From: Alteromonadaceae bacterium UBA2620
GTDB taxonomy: Bacteria > Pseudomonadota > Gammaproteobacteria > Enterobacterales > Alteromonadaceae
Direction: 5' to 3'
Assembly: GCA_002339125.1 (NCBI GenBank)
Contig: DDJQ01000096.1
Coordinates: 1-18,847, forward strand
Length of the DNA stretch: 18,847 bases
Shown: piece by piece, positions 1-7,149 of the stretch
How positions within the stretch are numbered: the stretch's first letter is position 1
Layout: each line of letters starts with the position of its first letter
The notes under the pieces: model-generated
Told to the model about the DNA's origin: nothing
What the model saw: only the letters and a program-made list of their open reading frames with translations
Database searches by the model: none
Made by a program: the position numbers and the translations under genes

Positions 1-89
1 TCACGAAAGATCAACAGCCCCTAGTAAAAACTAATAAGACGAAAAAGATATAAGGCAGATATAAAAAACAGCCTTTTGGTGGTCGCATA

Positions 90-124
90 AACAAGCCTTA
101 CTCGATTACCGGGTAAGGCTTGTT
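90..124 (-). terminator. Hairpin downstream of cspD
   Basis: A perfect 12-bp stem (90-101 paired with 113-124, arms AACAAGCCTTAC / GTAAGGCTTGTT) encloses an 11-nt loop. It lies 27 nt past the cspD stop codon on the minus strand. The T-run after it is poor (TTATGC on the minus strand), so it may be an imperfect intrinsic terminator or a 3'-end stabilising hairpin. The stem is clear; the termination role is inferred. Confidence 0.6.
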
Positions 125-151
125 ACTTAATCTATTTCTTGGTGAGGTGCG

Positions 152-370
152 CTACCGCTCTTCGTCCTCGACAATACCAATGTTTTCAGCATGCAGCCCT
201 TTAGGTCCCTGCTGTACTTCAAAGGTGACTTCCTGACCTGCTTTTAATGATCGATAACCTTCCATTAGTATTGTTGAATAGTGAGCAAATATGTCTTCGC
301 CACCTTCCTCGGGCACAATAAAACCGAACCCTTTCGCGTTGTTAAACCATTTAACTTTGCCAACCGCCAT
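152..370 (-). CDS. cspD: Cold-shock-domain protein CspD
   Basis: A 72-residue single cold-shock domain protein that binds single-stranded nucleic acid. RNP1 (KGFGFI, residues 13-18) and RNP2 (DIFAHY, about 26-31) are intact. The GGEDIFAHYSTI and GYRSLKAGQ segments resemble E. coli CspD more than the CspA class. In E. coli, CspD is made in stationary phase or starvation and inhibits replication; the same role here is inferred. The ATG is preceded by a good ribosome binding site on the minus strand (AGAGGAAG, about 378-385, 7 nt spacing). The gene is divergent from clpS-clpA, as in E. coli, which supports CspD over another Csp paralogue. The C-terminal tail is short and acidic (VEDEER). Confidence 0.93.
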   Translation of the reverse strand: MAVGKVKWFNNAKGFGFIVPEEGGEDIFAHYSTILMEGYRSLKAGQEVTFEVQQGPKGLHAENIGIVEDEER

Positions 371-579
371 ACTTCGACTTCCTCTTAATCCTTGAACTCA
401 CGGGAAACTGCCCCCACAATACAATTAAGGCATGGGACAGCTAGTCTTGTGCGTCACTCACAAAACATACTAAAACTGTAGATATTTTGACCGCATTATG
501 CAAGTGCATTTTATTTTTTTCCGAACAAATTAATGGTAAAAAGATAATAAATTGCTTGCAGACGCACTATGATTAAATT

Positions 580-900
580 ATGAGTAAAGGTAACGCCATT
601 AGTATCGATAAGGAACGCTTACTCGAGCAGGAGAGGAAGAAGACTGAACCGCCTCCGATGTATAAGGTCCTATTGAATAACGATGACTACACGCCAATGG
701 ATTTCGTGGTAGAAATTTTGATGCGTTTTTTCCGGATGGATGCTGAAAAAGCAAACCAACTGATGCTGACTGTTCATTACCGGGGCAAGGCTGTATGTGG
801 CATTTATACTGCTGAGATAGCAGAAACAAAAGTCATGCAGGTCAATCAATATGCCCGTAAACATCAACACCCGTTGATGTGTACGATGGAACAGGCGTGA
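580..900 (+). CDS. clpS: ATP-dependent Clp protease adaptor ClpS
   Basis: A 106-residue adaptor that binds proteins with N-terminal Leu, Phe, Tyr or Trp and hands them to ClpA for ClpAP degradation in the cytoplasm. The variable N-terminal extension (about 1-24) leads into the core (MYKVLLNNDDYTPM, about 27-40). The binding-pocket residues known in E. coli are at the same numbers: N34, D35 and H66 (LTVHYRGKAVCG). Length equals the E. coli protein. The stop is 28 nt before the preferred clpA start, so the two genes are probably co-transcribed. No good Shine-Dalgarno precedes the ATG. A five-codon reading frame (569-583, MIKL) ends across the ATG, possibly coincidental. Confidence 0.97.
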   Translation: MSKGNAISIDKERLLEQERKKTEPPPMYKVLLNNDDYTPMDFVVEILMRFFRMDAEKANQLMLTVHYRGKAVCGIYTAEIAETKVMQVNQYARKHQHPLMCTMEQA

Positions 901-928
901 GTTATAAAACCTAACAGGGGCAATGTAT

Positions 929-3208
929 ATGCTGAATAAAGAATTAGAGCAGACGTTAAACGAGGCTTTTGTATTCGCAAGAGAGCATCGTCATGAATTT
1001 ATGACGGTTGAGCACTTGCTGTTGGCCTTGTTAGATAACTCGGCTGCTCAGGAAGCCCTCAAAGCCTGCGGTGCGGATATCGATAATATCCGTGGCGAAT
1101 TGGTAGAGTTTGTTAAGGATACCACACCGTTAATCCTCGATGATCAGGAAAGCGATCGCGAAACTCAGCCAACACTGGGTTTTCAGCGTGTGTTACAGCG
1201 TGCCGTTTTTCACGTCCAGTCATCGGGTAAAGAAGAAGTGACCGGCGCTAACGTGTTGGTTGCCATTTTTAGCGAGCAGGAAAGCCAGGCTGTTTATATT
1301 CTCAAAAAGTCTGACGTAACCCGCCTGGATGTAGTGAACTTTATCAGTCACGGCGTGAGCAAAGCCGAAGACGAAGCGCCAGAATCCAATGAAGCCAGTG
1401 AGGAAACCGCTGAAGGCGAGGAATCGGGCTCAGCACTGGCAAAATATGCCACCAACCTGAACCGTCAGGCGCAGGAAGGGAAAATCGACCCGCTTATTGG
1501 CCGCGACACCGAACTGGAGCGGACTATTCAGATTTTATGTCGCCGTCGTAAAAATAACCCGCTGTTAGTGGGTGAGGCTGGCGTAGGTAAAACCGCAATT
1601 GCCGAAGGGCTTGCTTACCGCATCGTAGAAAAGCAGGTGCCTGAAGTAATTGAAGAGTGCACAGTGTACTCGTTAGATCTGGGGGGCTTGCTGGCTGGTA
1701 CCAAGTATCGCGGCGACTTTGAGAAACGCTTAAAAGGCATTCTGAAAGAGTTATCCCGTGATAAGAACGCTATCCTGTTCATCGATGAAATCCACACTAT
1801 TATTGGGGCCGGTGCGGCATCTGGCGGTGTAATGGATGCGTCTAACCTGCTCAAACCAAAATTGAGCTCGGGTGAACTGCGTTGTATTGGTTCAACTACC
1901 TACCAGGAATATCAGGGTATATTCGAAAAAGACCGTGCTTTGGCACGTCGTTTCCAGAAAGTGGACGTGACGGAACCAAGTGTTACCGACACGACCAAAA
2001 TTCTGCAGGGCCTTAAGTCACGCTACGAAGAGCACCACAGTGTGCGCTTTACGCAAAAAGCACTGCAGGCGGCAGCAGAACTGTCGGCCAAGTACATTAA
2101 TGAGCGTCACTTACCGGATAAAGCTATCGATGTAATGGATGAGGCTGGCGCCAGTCAGCGCCTGTTACCTCAGTCGAAGCGTAAGAAGGTCATTAACGTA
2201 GGCGAGATTGAGCAAATTATTGCCAAGATGGCGCGTATTCCGGAAAAATCGGTCTCTGCGTCAGATAAAGAAGTGCTTAAAAATCTGGGCCGTAACCTGA
2301 AAATGGTGGTATTCGGTCAGGATAAAGCGATTGAGTCGCTGTCTGATGCCATCCACCTGTCCCGCGCGGGTCTTGGTACAGAAGAGAAGCCTATCGGGTC
2401 GTTCTTGTTTGCTGGTCCTACCGGCGTAGGGAAAACCGAGGTAACTCAACAACTGGCCAAAATTATGGGCGTTGAGCTGGTACGTTTCGATATGTCTGAG
2501 TACATGGAGCGTCATGCCGTGAGTCGCCTGATTGGTGCACCTCCTGGCTACGTAGGCTTCGATCAGGGCGGTCTGCTCACCGACGCGGTTATCAAACACC
2601 CGTATTCGGTAGTCCTGCTTGATGAGATTGAAAAAGCCCACAGCGATATTTACAACATTCTTTTGCAGGTGATGGACCACGGTACGCTAACCGATAATAA
2701 CGGCCGTAAAGTGGACTTCAGAAACGTGGTTCTGGTAATGACAACCAATGCAGGCGTACAGGAAACTATCCGTACTTCTATTGGTTTCAAACAGCAGGAT
2801 CACAGTCACGATGCCATGAGTGAAATCAACAAGGTGTTTTCACCAGAGTTCAGAAACCGTCTGGATTCGATTATCTGGTTTAATCACCTGGATACTGATG
2901 TCATCCTGCAGGTGGTGGATAAGTTTATTATCGAACTGCAGGCTCAGCTGGATACCAAAGGTGTCTCGCTGGAAGTGTCACCGGCAGCAAGAGCGCACCT
3001 GGCCGAAAAAGGCTACGACAAGTCTATGGGCGCACGCCCGATGTCACGCCTGATTCAGGAGTCGCTGAAGAAAGAGCTGGCGAACGAGCTGTTGTTCGGT
3101 AAATTGAGCAATGGTGGTGATGTAAGAGTCGACTTAGAAGACGACAAACTGGTATTTGTTTACAACTCTGAAGATCAGACTGAGTCGGCCGCTGAGTCCA
3201 GTGATTAA
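929..3208 (+). CDS. clpA: ATP-dependent Clp protease ATP-binding subunit ClpA
   Basis: A Hsp100 AAA+ unfoldase of about 759 residues (E. coli ClpA is 758). It has an N domain (about 1-145) for ClpS docking and a low-complexity acidic linker rich in Glu/Ser (about 148-168). The first AAA module has Walker A GEAGVGKT (about 215-222) and Walker B LFIDEIH. The second has GPTGVGKT (about 496-503) and VVLLDEIEKA. An IGF tripeptide (about 618-620) is the conserved ClpP-docking loop, so this is a protease partner rather than ClpB. I chose the ATG at 929 over the one at 923 because AGGGG (916-920) is 8 nt away from 929 and only 2 nt from 923, and because it gives the MLNKELE start typical of ClpA. Confidence 0.97.
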   Translation: MLNKELEQTLNEAFVFAREHRHEFMTVEHLLLALLDNSAAQEALKACGADIDNIRGELVEFVKDTTPLILDDQESDRETQPTLGFQRVLQRAVFHVQSSGKEEVTGANVLVAIFSEQESQAVYILKKSDVTRLDVVNFISHGVSKAEDEAPESNEASEETAEGEESGSALAKYATNLNRQAQEGKIDPLIGRDTELERTIQILCRRRKNNPLLVGEAGVGKTAIAEGLAYRIVEKQVPEVIEECTVYSLDLGGLLAGTKYRGDFEKRLKGILKELSRDKNAILFIDEIHTIIGAGAASGGVMDASNLLKPKLSSGELRCIGSTTYQEYQGIFEKDRALARRFQKVDVTEPSVTDTTKILQGLKSRYEEHHSVRFTQKALQAAAELSAKYINERHLPDKAIDVMDEAGASQRLLPQSKRKKVINVGEIEQIIAKMARIPEKSVSASDKEVLKNLGRNLKMVVFGQDKAIESLSDAIHLSRAGLGTEEKPIGSFLFAGPTGVGKTEVTQQLAKIMGVELVRFDMSEYMERHAVSRLIGAPPGYVGFDQGGLLTDAVIKHPYSVVLLDEIEKAHSDIYNILLQVMDHGTLTDNNGRKVDFRNVVLVMTTNAGVQETIRTSIGFKQQDHSHDAMSEINKVFSPEFRNRLDSIIWFNHLDTDVILQVVDKFIIELQAQLDTKGVSLEVSPAARAHLAEKGYDKSMGARPMSRLIQESLKKELANELLFGKLSNGGDVRVDLEDDKLVFVYNSEDQTESAAESSD

Positions 3209-3231
3209 TCCGGACGCCGTACACAACTAAC

Positions 3232-3263
3232 AAAAAAACCCGAACACTTGGTTCGGGTTTTTT
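3232..3263. terminator. Bidirectional intrinsic terminator between clpA and infA
   Basis: A 7-bp GC-rich stem (CCCGAAC / GTTCGGG) with a 5-nt loop (3246-3250) is flanked by an A-run on the left (3232-3238) and a T-run on the right (3258-3263). The symmetry gives a U-tract to transcripts from both convergent genes, clpA (plus, ending 3208) and infA (minus, ending 3308). Confidence 0.92.
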
Positions 3264-3307
3264 ATGCTTATCACATTATCGCGTAAGCTGGCGTAGGCCG
3301 GTATGAA

Positions 3308-3526
3308 TTAACGCGCGCGATAGACAATACGACCTTTAGTCAGGTCATAGGGTGTCATTTCCACTGTCACTTTGTCACCGGTCAGAATGCGGATATAGTT
3401 TTTACGCATTTTTCCAGAGATATGCGCAGTCACTACGTGACCGTTTTCTAATTCAACACGGAACATGGTATTTGGCAGGGTATCCAGTACCGTACCTTCC
3501 ATTTCAATACAATCTTCTTTCGCCAT
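3308..3526 (-). CDS. infA: Translation initiation factor IF-1
   Basis: A 72-residue S1/OB-fold protein that binds the 30S A site during translation initiation. The sequence matches the IF-1 family end to end (MAKEDCIEMEGTVLD at the start, GRIVYRAR at the end), with the family's exact usual length. It is the last gene of the minus-strand aat-bpt side of the locus, separated from bpt by 105 bp, so it may have its own promoter. In E. coli infA also sits between clpA and aat, with the serW tRNA alongside; no tRNA is present here. Confidence 0.97.
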   Translation of the reverse strand: MAKEDCIEMEGTVLDTLPNTMFRVELENGHVVTAHISGKMRKNYIRILTGDKVTVEMTPYDLTKGRIVYRAR

Positions 3527-3631
3527 CTAAAGCAATAACCTCAATTAATCACAAATTTTTCGCCGCGCAGACATTAACCAATTCATAGATATAAGTAAAG
3601 AATTAAATAAGCTAATTGGCGAATTGCTGAG

Positions 3632-4396
3632 CTAGCGGAGTAAATCAATCACCAAATCGTTGCGGCGGCTGGCCATTTCACTTACCTGTTGCGCATTTTC
3701 AAAGCGATGCCACTGATGATTATAATAGCGCTCATGGGGTAAAAAACGGCTTTTGTAGTTCATTTTATTGCAGTCATCTATCTGGTAGCCCAAATACAGG
3801 TAATGCCTGTTTTGTGCCCGGGTGTGATGGATCTGTTGCAGGATCATCCAGGTACCCAGCGAACGGTGGTGATAATCCGGGTCGTAAAAGGTATACATCG
3901 CAGAAAAACCATCGCGATGATCATGGGTATCAATAATATCTGTTACGGCCACTGCAATAAGCTTGTCGCCATCATAGGCCTCAACAAACAAGGGCGAATT
4001 CCATTCACAGGCCAGAAAGCTTTCAAACTGCACCGGGTCCGGCGGGTACATGCTGCCGTCTGCGTGGCGTTCGGTGATATAATGCTCGTATAAAGGGTAG
4101 TAAGCTTCGCTGGTTTGGGTAGTAGTGCGAGTGGTGAATGCCTTATTTTTATTTAGCAACCGACGCTGGCTCCGTGATAGCGCAAAGTCGTCCACTGGCA
4201 GGCGGATAGAATGACAAGCCGTACACTGCTGGCAATAGGGGCGGTATACCTGTTCGCCACTGCGGCGAAATCCGGCCTGAATCAGCTGCGGATAATGCGT
4301 AGCGGAGTCTGTATGGCTTCCCACATACACCAGCAACTGCTCTTCTTTACCAGGCAGATAGCTACAGTCGAATGTCTGGGTAATGCCAAATTTCAT
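3632..4396 (-). CDS. bpt: Aspartate/glutamate leucyltransferase Bpt
   Basis: A 254-residue bacterial member of the arginyl-transferase (ATE) superfamily. Bpt transfers Leu from Leu-tRNA to proteins with N-terminal Asp or Glu, making them ClpS substrates. The ATE N-terminal part shows C11, GFRRSG (about 42-47) and a cysteine cluster YRPYCQQCTAC (about 51-61: C55, C58, C61). The C-terminal part has the usual Y..Y...RH.DG and SLGTWMILQQI segments followed by YLGYQIDDCNKMNYK. The start lies 5 nt after the aat stop, so the genes are co-transcribed and probably translationally coupled. E. coli lacks bpt; in vibrios it is known to lie with aat. The gene looks intact. Confidence 0.95.
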   Translation of the reverse strand: MKFGITQTFDCSYLPGKEEQLLVYVGSHTDSATHYPQLIQAGFRRSGEQVYRPYCQQCTACHSIRLPVDDFALSRSQRRLLNKNKAFTTRTTTQTSEAYYPLYEHYITERHADGSMYPPDPVQFESFLACEWNSPLFVEAYDGDKLIAVAVTDIIDTHDHRDGFSAMYTFYDPDYHHRSLGTWMILQQIHHTRAQNRHYLYLGYQIDDCNKMNYKSRFLPHERYYNHQWHRFENAQQVSEMASRRNDLVIDLLR

Positions 4397-4401
4397 ACAG
4401 G

Positions 4402-5136
4402 TTATTCACTTAACGCCTGAGCGCACCAGGTTTGCTGATAATCTGAACAAATATAGCCGTCCTGATCAAGGGTTTGATTGCTACCGTTCAGGCGGGAAAT
4501 AAACGCATCACGCTCAATACTCACTGCACCCAGACTCATAAGATGTTCTGTGGGCATCTGACAATCGATAAAATCACCGCCGTGTTGCTGCATATGATCC
4601 ACCAGGTAGGCCAGGGCAAGTTTGGAGGTATTCGGCAAGCAGTGAAACATCGACTCGCCGCAAAACACTTTACCCACTGCTACGCCATACAGACCACCCA
4701 CGAGCTTATCATCTTTCCAGACTTCAACCGAATGAGCCAGGCCTAATTCATGCAGCGCCTGGTAAGCGGCAATCATATTTTCGGTTATCCAGGTAGATGT
4801 CTGGCCGTACTGAATACGCGGGATATTCGCGCATTGGTGGATTACGGCGGCAAAATCCCGGTTGAGCGTGACCTGGTAAAGTTGCTTACGCATGAGTTTG
4901 CGTAGGCTGGTACTGGCACGAAAACCTTCGAGTGGAATAATGGCCCGAGGAGACGGGCTCCACCATAAAATGGGTTCACCTTCGCTAAACCAGGGAAAGA
5001 TCCCCTGACTATAAGCCGTCAGCAATCTGCCGGGCGAAAGGTCGGCACCGTAGGCGAGTAATCCATTGGGATCATCCAGTGCATGTTCGACCGTAGGAAA
5101 GGGGGTATCAGGTTCTAAATAGGGCAGGCTAATCAT
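4402..5136 (-). CDS. aat: Leucyl/phenylalanyl-tRNA--protein transferase
   Basis: A 244-residue L/F-transferase that adds Leu or Phe from aminoacyl-tRNA to N-terminal Lys or Arg, creating ClpS-recognised N-degrons in the cytoplasm. Family blocks are clear: NGLLAYGADLSPGRLLTAY (about 24-42), GIFPWF (about 45-50), WWSPSPRA (about 58-65), FCGESMF (about 158-164, with E161) and FIDCQ (about 189-193). These correspond to active-site segments of E. coli Aat. It is the gene before bpt and follows trxB after 47 nt. No Shine-Dalgarno is visible, and the start codon sits in the 3' arm of a small hairpin (5134-5148). E. coli aat also has a non-standard start, so weak initiation may be tolerated. Confidence 0.96.
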   Translation of the reverse strand: MISLPYLEPDTPFPTVEHALDDPNGLLAYGADLSPGRLLTAYSQGIFPWFSEGEPILWWSPSPRAIIPLEGFRASTSLRKLMRKQLYQVTLNRDFAAVIHQCANIPRIQYGQTSTWITENMIAAYQALHELGLAHSVEVWKDDKLVGGLYGVAVGKVFCGESMFHCLPNTSKLALAYLVDHMQQHGGDFIDCQMPTEHLMSLGAVSIERDAFISRLNGSNQTLDQDGYICSDYQQTWCAQALSE

Positions 5137-5149
5137 GCTAAAAGCATGG

Positions 5150-5181
5150 CTGACGGCGGCGTTGCAGCCACCGCCAGTCAG
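5150..5181 (-). other. trxB-aat intercistronic hairpin
   Basis: Arms CTGAC-GGCGG (5150-5159) and CCGCC-A-GTCAG (5171-5181) form a 10-bp GC-rich stem with one bulged A and an 11-nt loop. It starts directly after the trxB stop codon. A short TTTT (5140-5143, minus strand) lies about 7 nt beyond it, which is too far and too short for a standard terminator. Partial termination or mRNA processing between trxB and aat is a possible role. Confidence 0.5.
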
Positions 5182-5183
5182 GA

Positions 5184-6137
5184 TTATTCCTGTGCGTCCA
5201 GGAAACGCTCCGCATCAAGCGCCGCCATACAGCCTGTACCGGCTGAGGTAATCGCCTGACGATAAATATGATCAGATACATCACCGGCAGCAAATACGCC
5301 TGGTACGCTGGTTTGTGTAGCCATACCGTTAGTACCACTGTTTACTGTGATGTAGCCGTCTTTCATATCCAGCTCACCGTCGAAGATGTCGGTGTTAGGC
5401 TTGTGGCCAATGGCAACAAACAGACCCATTACATCCAGTTCTTCGGTGGCATCAGAGTCGGTAGCTTTGATCCGTACGCCGGTTACGCCCATCTCGTCGC
5501 CAAGTACTTCGTCCAGGGTGCGGTTAAGGTGCAGCACCACATTACCGTTTTCTGCTTTATCAAGCAGACGGTCGGCCAGGATTTTTTCACTGCGGAAGCT
5601 GTCACGACGGTGAATAACATGTACTTCAGAAGCAATGTTAGATAAATAGAGCGCCTCTTCAACAGCGGTGTTACCGCCACCAATTACAGCCACTTTCTGG
5701 TTACGGTAGAAAAAGCCGTCACAAGTTGCACAAGCAGAAACACCTTTACCCATAAACGCCTGTTCTGAAGGCATACCCAGATATTTTGCTGACGCGCCGG
5801 TAGCGATGATCAAGGCATCACAGGTATAAGTACCGCTATCACCGTAGAGGGTGAACGGACGCTTGCTTAAGTCCGTTTTATTAATGTGGTCGAAGATGAT
5901 ATCGGTATTAAATTTCTCGGCATGTTGTTGCATACGAACCATTAAGTCAGGTCCGGTAAGACCTTCCGGATCGCCAGGCCAGTTCTCTACTTCGGTGGTA
6001 GTGGTTAACTGGCCACCCTGTTGCATACCGGTGATCAGAGTAGGGGACAGGTTTGCACGGGCTGCATAAACAGCGGCGGTGTAACCAGCCGGGCCTGAAC
6101 CAAGAATGAGTAGACGAACGTGTCTGCTTTCTGCCAT
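5184..6137 (-). CDS. trxB: Thioredoxin reductase
   Basis: A 317-residue low-molecular-weight FAD/NADPH thioredoxin-disulfide reductase (E. coli 321) that keeps cytoplasmic thioredoxin reduced. The FAD-binding GSGPAG is at 13-18, the redox-active CATC at 136-139, the NADPH-binding GGGNTA at 153-158 with HRRD at 176-179, and the second FAD motif (FAAGDVSD) lies near the C-terminus. A clear GGAG precedes the ATG on the minus strand. It begins the minus-strand run trxB-aat-bpt-infA. In E. coli, cydD and cydC lie between trxB and aat; here they are missing from that position. Candidate promoter-region palindromes lie upstream, at 6250-6265 and 6368-6412. Confidence 0.97.
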   Translation of the reverse strand: MAESRHVRLLILGSGPAGYTAAVYAARANLSPTLITGMQQGGQLTTTTEVENWPGDPEGLTGPDLMVRMQQHAEKFNTDIIFDHINKTDLSKRPFTLYGDSGTYTCDALIIATGASAKYLGMPSEQAFMGKGVSACATCDGFFYRNQKVAVIGGGNTAVEEALYLSNIASEVHVIHRRDSFRSEKILADRLLDKAENGNVVLHLNRTLDEVLGDEMGVTGVRIKATDSDATEELDVMGLFVAIGHKPNTDIFDGELDMKDGYITVNSGTNGMATQTSVPGVFAAGDVSDHIYRQAITSAGTGCMAALDAERFLDAQE

Positions 6138-6489
6138 GTTTTTCTCCAGTTAACGCCTGACGCAGCAGTACGCGACAAGCACATCGTATTGGTTAATGCG
6201 GTAGGTGAAAGGTTATTTGCAATAACACTGCACCGAAATAAGCTCAGTTATACGCAGTTGCGTATGCTACAGATTACCTGTCACCCTGCAATCATAAGTT
6301 ATTATGAGACATTGTGCGGTCGAATCGAATACTTTCAATACCCGGCTGTGATATTATCTTAAAAGCGGTCCGGAAATTCATCGTTAAATAAACCATTTTC
6401 GACATTCCGGACTATTATTAGTAAACAGGCATCTACTCTTGCTACGGTATAGCCACCCAAGGTTGCGGTTATCACTTACGAGGTTCACT
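6138..6489. promoter_or_regulatory. Divergent trxB / yfbV regulatory region
   Basis: A 352-bp stretch without a credible gene. It must contain the promoters for trxB (minus) and yfbV (plus). Two symmetric elements stand out: ATACGCA-GT-TGCGTAT (6250-6265) and a spaced perfect inverted repeat GTCCGGAA / TTCCGGAC (6368-6375 and 6405-6412, 29 nt apart). I could not assign them to a known regulator. No confident -35/-10 pairs were picked. Confidence 0.5.
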
Positions 6490-6936
6490 ATGGCCCAGTC
6501 AGTTACCACTATGCTTAAAGACGGACAGGAATACATGAAAACCTGGCCGTTAAAGCGCGAGCTTTACACCTTGTTCCCGGATTGCCGTGTAGTGGCAGCC
6601 ACCCGGTTTGCGGTGCGCTTTATGCCTCCTGTGGCTGTACTAGCCTGCGCTACCATGCTTAATACCTTTGGTACAGATTACCTGCCTCAGGCCCTTGCCG
6701 TAGGCGCTTTTTTTCTGAGTATGCCAATGCAGGGATTATTGTGGCTGGGCAAGCGCTCTAATCAGACGCTGCCGCCACAGTTACGTCACTGGTATCAGGA
6801 AGTCCTCACCAAAATGCGAGCCCAGGGGTGTGCGGTGCAAAACCCGCAGCATAAGCCCCGTTATCGCGAATTAGCCCGCTTGCTGAAAACGGCTTTCGAA
6901 GATTTGGATAAAGCGTTTACCCGCCAGTGGTTTTAA
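6490..6936 (+). CDS. yfbV: UPF0208 (DUF412) inner-membrane protein YfbV
   Basis: A 148-residue protein resembling E. coli YfbV (151 aa): KTWPLKREL near residues 17-25, TRFAVRFMPPVAVL at about 38-51, and SMPMQGLLWLGKRS at about 78-91. Two hydrophobic segments (about 45-60 and 67-86) predict a small inner-membrane protein with both ends cytoplasmic. In E. coli YfbV has been linked to insulation of the MatP-organised Ter macrodomain; its biochemical role is not settled. I preferred the ATG at 6490 over the upstream ATG at 6439 because GAGG precedes it and the extra 17 residues do not fit the family. The usual E. coli neighbours ackA-pta are not here. Confidence 0.9.
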   Translation: MAQSVTTMLKDGQEYMKTWPLKRELYTLFPDCRVVAATRFAVRFMPPVAVLACATMLNTFGTDYLPQALAVGAFFLSMPMQGLLWLGKRSNQTLPPQLRHWYQEVLTKMRAQGCAVQNPQHKPRYRELARLLKTAFEDLDKAFTRQWF

Positions 6937-6948
6937 GCTGCGGGTTTA

Positions 6949-7149
6949 ATACCAATCTGCATAGAAGTTTACTCTCTCAGCAATTCTGTTAGGCTTTCTG
7001 GCTAGGCTTGGTTGCACAGGTTTGGTGGTTCCAAATCAAGCAAGCGTAACAACGCCAGGAAGCCTAACAGCTCACCCTCAGGGGATTGCCCAAAACGACT
7101 AGCCCTCAGGGATCACTCTGAGGGGGTAAGCTTCTAAGCAGATTGGTAT
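6949..7149. mobile_element. MITE-like nested inverted-repeat element
   Basis: The ends are 24-bp terminal inverted repeats matching at 22 positions (6949-6972 and 7126-7149; both start ATACCAATCTGC reading inwards). A second inverted pair (CTGTTAGGCTTTCTGGC at 6986-7002 and GCCAGGAAGCCTAACAG at 7054-7070) matches at 16 of 17. A small central TTTGG / CCAAA pair lies at 7021-7035. The right side also holds CCCTCAGGG twice (7075, 7103) and a stem CCCTCAG / CTGAGGG (7103-7109 with 7118-7124). No coding capacity is seen, so movement would need a transposase in trans. TA dinucleotides at both ends hint at a TA target, but this is not proven. The right end lies inside sprT. Confidence 0.75.

Noticed and set aside
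487..520. Possible promoter TTGACC ... TATTTT and an ATGCA-AG-TGCAT palindrome before clpS
   Set aside because: The spacing is too long and the -10 is poor; the palindrome is short and I could not separate it from chance.
2261..2680. 139-codon open frame on the minus strand inside clpA
   Set aside because: It is fully antisense to the second AAA module of clpA and has no family resemblance or ribosome binding site, so it is a shadow of the conserved coding sequence.
3209..3307. A tRNA-Ser gene expected from the E. coli order
   Set aside because: Only 99 bp, with a terminator hairpin and no cloverleaf or CCA end.
5268..5645. 125-codon open frame on the plus strand inside trxB
   Set aside because: Antisense shadow of a conserved gene, with no recognisable domain.
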